Shown here one piece after another: positions 23,201 to 32,200 of a DNA stretch of 64,000 nucleotides. The first letter of the stretch is position 1. Each line of letters begins with the position of its first letter. The notes beneath the pieces were generated by a model. It was not told the origin of the DNA and did not search any database. It was given only the letters and a program-made list of their open reading frames with translations. Made by a program: the position numbers and the translations under genes. The stretch is from Cololabis saira (Eukaryota > Chordata > Actinopteri > Beloniformes > Belonidae): NCBI RefSeq assembly GCF_033807715.1, contig NC_084591.1:43612868-43676867 (forward strand), written 5' to 3'.

Positions 23201-26200
23201 AAGTGTTGCAACGGGGAAAAAAACTACTTTGACCAAAATCAACAGGACCAGAACTCTAGGACTTATGTCCAGAACTACATTTGAAATCCTTGAGCACCGT
23301 TATCATGTGGACACATTTATTTACACCAGTGCAACACAGACAGACAGAAGAGTGAAGTGAGAAGTAGTTCAATTATTCCCAAAGTAATAACTCCAGACGT
23401 TTCCAGGGTTTGGTTGCTGGCAGTGAAGATTAGCAACATTTCATTTAAGGGGACCATTAGTTTTGGCCATTTTAATTGTTTTTATTGTGTAAAACTATTA
23501 GTCGAATCAAAAACTAAAAGTGTAATTTGTGTTAAACACGGAGTGAATAATATCAATAATGGTAAATAACACAAATATGTGTCAGTCTGAAGTTATGTGA
23601 GAGAAACTTCATGCGCTTGTTTCCTGTGGGGTTACTGATACATCCGTCCAAGTCCGCAGAGAGTTTTTAACTTAATTTCCAAAACAATTCAAATGCATAA
23701 GAATATTTAAAAGACGAATATTTCATATTACAGGATGGGATGCCTTGTAGTAAGCAACAGCAAAATCAGTAGGTAGAGTTCAACATACCAAATTTCAGGT
23801 CACCTCTTTTTTCTGCAAAAGAAAAACGAACACAATTATGGTTTTTTGAAAGGAGGAAAGAGTCAGGTCACTTCAGAGGGAATGACGTGAAGTTATTTCA
23901 AGTTTTTAAAAGGGTAAGAAGAAGCCCACTGCTTCAGGAAACAAAGTGTTATCAAGTCCAGTTAGTTTTAGAAGACGTTTCAGAGGAAAAAACGCTGCTT
24001 TTAGTGTTTCAATCACACACTTGCAGAAGGTTCAGAACCGTGTGAGCAGAGGGGGAAGTTGGAGAGCTCGGATGTGTCCGGTATGCAACCGCTCCGTGTC
24101 CCGGCTCTGACAGCGTTTCAGCGTTAGTCCTCATCGCAGCGTGAGCAGTGCTCTTCAAAAAGGCCGTGCGTGCTGACGAGAGCTGGGCGGCCGCCAGAGA
24201 AGGGCCTCGCTGCAGAGGCATTTCATCACGCGGGGAAAGACGGGCGCTTTCAGAAGAGAAACAGAAACAAGGACACGAGCGCCCGGCAGCACAGAGAGCA
24301 GGAAGACTGTCCCAAACCAAACCTCCACTCATGTCCTCATCCTTCACACGCTCCTTGTGTTTGTGGTTAACAGCTGCTGCTGCCGTCGTCTGCAGTCATT
24401 ATACCCCTCTTACACAACAGACGTACCCACTGACATCAGACAGATGCTCTTATTGTCGCTACTTGCCAACACTCGAGTCTGCAGCGTAGCTGGAGATGAA
24501 TGGCTGGCTGTTTTCCTTGAGTTAGAGAAGGACCAGAGATGCAGCCGTGGCCCACACGGACCCACGTGTGACCTTCTGCATACGCTCTAAAGCCACAGGC
24601 ATGTGCACAGGACAAACGCGTCAACGCTTCATTCATGGACTTCGTGTTTCTCGTGCTTGCCAGATTTCTGTTCTCATGCAAAAATGTAGTTTAGGGCCAG
24701 TCCCAATCCCCCCTAGCCCTACTTTTCAGTCCTACCCCTAAACGTTGCTTGTTCCCGTGAGGGTAGTGGTGTCCTAATTCCTCTTTGCATGTAGGGGTAG
24801 TGGACATAACGAGGGCTATGTGTATGAATCTAACCCTTCACAGTGAGGGATTTCAGATGATGACTTCGCGACCGAGGGCCAGAAAAATTTCCCAGAATGC
24901 TTTACGTCATCATTTACAGACTGAATCAAACAAAAAAACATGGCGGACATTTCTCATTTTTAGTGAATAAAATCAATATTTTGAGTTAGTTTCTGCATAA
25001 AAATGCGTTTTGATTACATTTTATAGCGAGAAATATATATTTTACTTTCACAATATTCACTCAGTGAATGTACATAATCACTCTCTTGCCCGTTGTTGCA
25101 AAGTCTTTTTCAAACCTCGCCAGAATAAAGGCTGATTTATGGTTCCACGTTACACCGACGCAGAGCCTACGGCGTAGGTTACGCGGCGACGTGTAACTTA
25201 CACCGTACGGTGTGCATCGATTTAACGCAGAACCAGCTGCTGCTCCCGAGCCGGCGGCTCTTCTCATCCCCGAAAACATCGGATCAAATTTCTTAACAGG
25301 CGTTATTTGGATAAACTGAGCCCAGGTTGGGGATCTTAACGGTTACTTTTACGCCTGAAAAAATATTAAAACTTAATAAAGTGGCATATTAACAGCGCTA
25401 CAGCGGAAATTAAAACAGCTTTTAGCTCTGGGCTTCCTGATATGGTGTGACGTTTGTGCAAACGTAACTACACAGTCGCTTACGTACCCGAACGTAAACC
25501 ACGCAGTGACGTAGCAAGTGGTGTCCCAATCCCTAGGGAACATTACAAGGGCCCTACGCCTGTGGCTTCATTTTTAGGGCTAGTGGTAGAAAGTAGGGTG
25601 AACATTGGGATTGGCCCTTCATCTACTCATCACGCCAACTGCTGTTTTCAAAACTCCAAGCTGGGATGAAGCAACTTTCCCAAATGTAGCATGCAGCCTT
25701 TGAATAACTGCCAATCAGCGGTGTGCTAAAACATAAGTGAATGGTGCATTAAAGAATGTTTCCAGTTCCAGCATCAGAACCAACGTCAGTGGCAGCCATT
25801 GCCACAGCGCTACAAAGTACCACAACAATCCCGCTCATTCCCATGGAAAGTTCTCAAACGGGAATATTTCCCTAAATTCCCAGCTTAACATGGAAATTCA
25901 CTGGACGTTTATCAGAAATGTCCCCTATGACGAACCTGCCACATTTGCAGATTTGCTCCAACATTTTTTACAAGCACATTTGAAAGAAGCTGCTTTTCAA
26001 TACAAATAACTGCACGCTACAACTACACCAAAGAGAAGCCTGCACTGCAAAAACTCTAAATCTTAACAAGAATATTTGTCTTATTTCTAGTTAAAATGTC
26101 TCATTTTTAGTCAAAAAATCTCATTACACTTAAAACAAGACTCATCACTGAATAAAAAAACTACAATTTTCACCTGTTTCAAGTAGATTTTCACTTGAAA

Positions 26201-29200
26201 TAAGTAGAAAAATCTGCCAGTGGAACAAGATTTTGTTTCTTGTAATGAGAAGATAAATCTTGTCCCACTGGCAGATTTTTCTACTTATTTCAAGTGAAAA
26301 TGTATTTGAAACAGGTGAAAATTGTCAAGTAACAAGTTATTTTTCTGTTAATGACTCTTGTTTTAAGTGTAATGAGATTTTTTGACTAAAAATGAGACAT
26401 TTTAACTAGAAATAAGATAAATATTCCTGGTAAGATTTAGAGTTTTTGCAGTGTACAAAGCTGACGCCAAGAGATCAGACCATTTCACACACATCCTAAC
26501 CTTCAGGCAGCACAGAGGACTTTAAAGTGGTCATTTCCTTTGCCTGATCCAGCTGGACATGAGAACCACGGACTGGTTTGGGACGCACAACGCGTGTGTT
26601 AGGTTAGCGGAGCTGAAAAAAAGCTGGCACTAACCCGTTTTCCGCTGCCGTCGGTTGAGCAGGTCATTGACTGCCACTCTGAATCTTTTGGCCTCCTCCT
26701 CACTTGCAAAGTTCAGACCGATCTGACAGCTCTGAGAAAAAGAGGAGCTAGGTCAGAAAGTGTAGCAGTAAAGACTACGAAGCGTCAGGGTCTGAACTCG
26801 GGGAGACGCGTACATCTGCGTTCAGAAGCAATCACACTTACATCTCCTGAAAATGAGATGAAGTACGGTCTGGCGCTGCTGATGGAGAAGTTGTGATACA
26901 GTTCTTGCTCAAACATGGTTCTCCCTTCCTGCAAGATCACAAAACAGAAAACATGTTGAGAGGAGGAGCACGCCGGTTTGAAAGAGGGCGTAGAAACGGT
27001 TGTCAGATTCCAGTTTGAACCTTAACAGAAGGATTTGAGGTGTTGAAAACAGTGTTCATCGTGTGTCCAAATGCTAAAAATGTGCATCTGAATGGCTGTG
27101 GAAGCCGTGCACATACATGAGCCACAATCTCCCGTCTGCGGACACATCTACAGGAGATTAAGCAAACAAAACACAAAAGGAAACTTGAGTCAAACTGTTT
27201 GTTTTTCCCCTGTGGTTCTTGGCCGGTTGTGGGAACTTCTGCTGGCTGGAAGACTGCTACAGGGGCACCGGAAATTACAATCAAATGACTGAAAATGAGC
27301 ATATTATGGCTAATTTAAGTTAATTGCGTTCGTCTATTATCTCAGATGTTAGAACTTTAATATTAGCCTTCAATCAAACTTAAAAACAGAGATAAGACAG
27401 TGAACCAGAGCCACGTTTTCAAAAAGAAAACATGGCTCTGATCTGTTAGGTTAGTTTAAACTCAGATTTGGCTAAAAGCAGAAGTGGGTAGTAACGAGTT
27501 ACATTTACTTGAGTAAGTTTTGGGAAATTTTGTTCTTTTAGGAGTAGTTTTGAATCACTATACTTTTTACTTTTACTTGAGTAGATTTGTGAAGAAGAAA
27601 CTGTTCCTCTTACTCCGCTACATTAGGCTACGTTGAGCTGTTACTTTTCTTTTATCCCTTTTATCCACGTACGCGTCAATCTCATGACATCACTGGGTGA
27701 TTCTTTGGGAAAAATTTTTGTTTTTGCATGTTTTGTCACATTTACACAGACTCAAACACACACAGAGTTTCTATGAGTTCATGTTTGTTCTAGTTCTGCC
27801 TGGTTAAAAAAGAAAAGTACAAAAGCTTGAAATTTTGTGCTACTTGTGCTTAATTTATTTTTTTATTCCGTTATTATTTTATGTATTTTATTATGTATTA
27901 AAGTACTTGAATTTACTTTATTATTTTAATTTAAGCTATTTTTTATTTTTTTATTAATTTTATTTTATTATTTTATTGATTTAATTTGCCTAAAGATGAT
28001 TATTTTGTACTTTTGTCTGTTTGAATGGTTGGGTTAAAAAATAAATCAGACGTTACTCAACAGTTACTCAGTACTTAAGTACTTTTTTTACTTTTAATCA
28101 AGTAATTACTTGGATGACTACTTTTTACTTCTACTTGAGTAGAATTTTTGGCTACTCTACCCACCTCTGGTTCCTCATTACTGCCCAAATTCAGAGAGTC
28201 GTGCACTTAAAACATCATGTTTAATATTAAAAAAGAGCTAAAATGCAGCTAGAACTGGGAAAAAAAATCAAAAGCAGCCAATAATATTTGGTTGTTTGGT
28301 TAAATTTACATTTGAATTTAAAAAACCAGTTCCACATTGAGCGGCGGTGCAGAGGAAGCGTGACGTGAACGTGCTGCACCACCCACCTTTATGTCAAACA
28401 CCCTGATGTAGTAGGACCTCTGGGGATTGTCTTTGACCAGGCAGGCCACGCCGCAGCACTTCTTCACCCAGCTGCACGTCCGGTCCGCCCCGTACACCTG
28501 GACCACGGCCGAACACAGAGTCTGAACACAGAGGAGAAGACTGTGAACATCAGCAGGTGCGTTGGTTCAGGAAAGACTTAACAACACCGATGCTGCTCAG
28601 AGCAGCAGCAAAGCAGCAATACGAGGAAGAGGAAACATGCATCATGCAAAACCTGAAGACAATGATAAGGACTGCTGCAGCTGTGCAGAAAAAAAGGGGC
28701 ACTTCATACCAGCAACTTAGAGACCTTTTCATATCAGATTAAAATTAAAACGCAAATATCTCCACAGATATGGATCCTCGGATGTGGCAGGAAAATGAAG
28801 CGGTGCTGAAAGCTTGTTCAGCTTTTTCATTTACACATCTGTAACTTAATACAAGTGTAAACATATGATTTAGTGTTCAGTGAAAGAGCGTATGGAGCCC
28901 TCATCTTTTCACGTATTTGTGTATAACAGGAAGTTGGGTCCAGCTGGCGTCGGTTTCTGCCCTGGACTCGGGGTTTGGTTAGTCTGCAGAGGCTTCCAAC
29001 CTCTGCCAGGATTCCTCCCTCTGCGGCAGAAAAGCAACTCCGACCGCGGAAGAGGAAAGAGGAAATGCCTGGGACTGACTTCCACCTGGTGATTTATGAG
29101 CAGCGTGTCAGAGAAGATGCAGGATGCGTTTGCACCGGGAAACAACCACTCAGCATCACACAAGGTGAAAAGGTTGACCGCTAAAAGCTTCATCTGGGCC

Positions 29201-32200
29201 TCGGAAATGTCTCAGTGAGTGAGCAGTAATAAAACCCTATGTTGCCTAAACGGCTCTCTGCAAGGCTCATCGGCCGACACCTGACTGTCCTGGAAACCGT
29301 AAAGGCCACTGCAGCGTTTTATGCAACGACCCAACGAGTGAGTGCAGTAAAGGAGGCACTCACTCTTCTCCTGCGTACTGTTACAATAAAGGCACTAACA
29401 TGCTGGAAACTAGAAACTAGAGATGGCCACAAATATGCAGGAAACAAAAGAAGAGTAGCAGAGTTCAGCCGTTTCCACATGTTAAAAAAGGATAATCAAA
29501 ACCGTGTTTAGGACCAACTGCAGCCAACTGAATACCTTCATGTACAGGTAGGGCTGTTCGATTAATCGATTTTAAATCGTAATCGCGATTATGTAATTAG
29601 AACGATGTTAAAACGTGAAACTCGTAAAATCGATTTTTCACTTTTTTTTTTTTTATTTATTTAATTGGAATTATAACTTACTGTATGTTTGCAAGTGCTG
29701 ATTTGCTGATTTTTTTTTCAGAGATAAAACTTTATATTTTATTATATTTTTTAAAACTTTTTTTCAACTTAGTTTTGCACTTTATTCATTCATTTTGGGG
29801 CAAATGTACAAATAAAAAAACAGCATACCGTATTTGAAATCATTTCTTTGCCTTTTGTCAATTCACAAAATAATCGTAATCGTAATCGAAAATCGGATTT
29901 TGAGAGAAAAAAAATCGAGATTTTATTTTTGGGCAGAATCGAACAGCCCTATGTACAGGTTTATAAAAACCAGTACAGTCTGCCTTAAAACCAGAGACTC
30001 ATTCAGCTTCTGGGCTGCAGTGAAGCAGAATTAAACTGCAGGGGGGTGAACAACTTGTAGCTGATATAAACTGCCCCTTTTCACGCTCATAAAGATTTAA
30101 TGAATCTCATTTTCAAGTGAAGCTACACTAATAAAAATAAAGTTACGAATATTATGATAGAGCTGTGACGTTCCTCAGTCAACCATTTGATGTAAATATG
30201 AAGAAAAAAAGACTAAGTACTAAACTGTAAGAACTTGGGGGGGGGGGGGGGGGGGGGGTGGAATCAGTTAAGTTTATGGAAACAGGAACTACTTTTTTAT
30301 GATTAATAAATCACAGCAGTATCAGCTCCTAAACACAGACACCAGTTCACATCCCTCACACCTACTCATCAGATTAACGGCTCGTATCAAAGTTCTGGAC
30401 CAACGTTCCAGGTTAAACCTTTTCTCATATCGTTATTATACCCCAGTTAGCTTAAATATTGACTGGTAAGTAAAGTTCTGGTGGGGGGCGGGGGGTTCTC
30501 TCTCCTCCACAAATCCGGATTAGCAGTCAGCTATGTAACATCAAGAAGCGCCACTGCCACATATCAGCTCCCCTTCAGATATGTAAAGAAAATAAACATG
30601 GCAGCAAAGATCCCAGAGGCGTATTAAGGACATGCACCCCAGCAGTGGCTCTGTTTGAGTCAAGCTCGCTTCCCGTGGATCATTTATTTCCAACTAGGGC
30701 TGGGCGATATGGACCAAAAGTCATATCTCGATATTTTCTAGCTAAATGGCGATACTCTATATATATCTCGATATTTTTTCTGTGCCATAATTGGGGTTTC
30801 CCCCAAAGCATTATAGCATAGCATCTCTGTTAGCTTCATTTTTTTCTGAGGCAAACCCTTAAAAAAACAGTCAGTTTTAATACAAAGCCTCGTGCCAAAT
30901 GTCACACAGGTTCCTTCATTAACAGAGGTCTGCACAATATCAAAATGTATAAAACAAATGAAATAAAAATAAACTGCCTGCATATATAGAATAAAAATGC
31001 TTCTTGAATAAAATAAAACAAATATCCCTTTCCTGCATAACAATTAAATTAAAATACACTGTGCAATTAATACAATGTAGACAGTAACAGGCAGACTTTT
31101 CCACTGAGGTTGACAGTTGTGCAAATAACAAAAAATTTGTGCAAATCTCAAATAAAACATTCAAGTCAATTTGTCACAAAATAAGCTATATCAAAATTAA
31201 AAAAAAAATATATATATATATATTTTTTTTTTTTAAATCGATATAAACGATATTGTCTCGTACCATATCGCGTTTGAAAATATATCGATATATATTAAAA
31301 TCTCGATATATCGCCCAGCCCTATTTCCAACCAGTTTGTTTGGAGCTGTAAAACCTGCAAATACCAGTGATTTTCAATGTTACGTTTTGAAAAGACGAGC
31401 AGCAAGTTCCTACGTGGGTCAGCTGTTCTGCAGTAAACACTCCTGGGTTTTACTTTTCCTTTTCCCATTTTTTTCAGTAGAAAGTATCAATGACAATGTT
31501 TTATAAGTATTAAATATTACATTTTAAAGAGAAACAAGTCCTCATTTCAGCTGCCTATTTTCCCTGGACCAAACTTTTTTGTTTAAAATCACAGTTGAGG
31601 TGTATAAGTTTAAGAAGGATAACAAATAAATGCACACCAGTTTCATATTCATGTGTTTTAAGGTCAAACTTAAGTCTTTGTTCAAATGGATTCCTGTTGA
31701 AATCACATGTCAGTCTTTACAAGTGATCTGTCTTTCAATGCAAATTTCCTTCTCTGGGATAATTTTCAAAGATATAAGACCGTGTAAGCATTTCAAACTC
31801 AAACCCATCTAAAGTTGTAATGGTTTTATCTCCTGGCTATTGCTCATGGTTTAGATCCAGAACATTAAAGGATAAGACGAGAGATGATCTCCTGTGTCTC
31901 CATGTGTCTCCCTGCAGACTGAAGCATCATCTCCAGGTGTCTGCAGACCTGCTCTTACTAAGTCTGACTGAATCTGACTTTCAGTCTACACTGAGAACAA
32001 GGCAAGGCACATTTATTTATGTAGCACAATTCAAACAAGGTGATTCAAAGTGCAAAGAGAACAGAAACTCTGGTCCACATGGCATCAACAGAAATAATCT
32101 AAAAGTTCACATCAACAAATCACTATTAAAAACATGCAAAATATACCGAATATATAACAAACAGTTTATGCTGACATAAATTTCAACATTACCAATTATT

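Noticed and set aside
24009..24590. Cluster of 66-113-codon frames on both strands
   Set aside because: Overlapping frames of GC-rich sequence with no recognisable domain or consistent splice sites.
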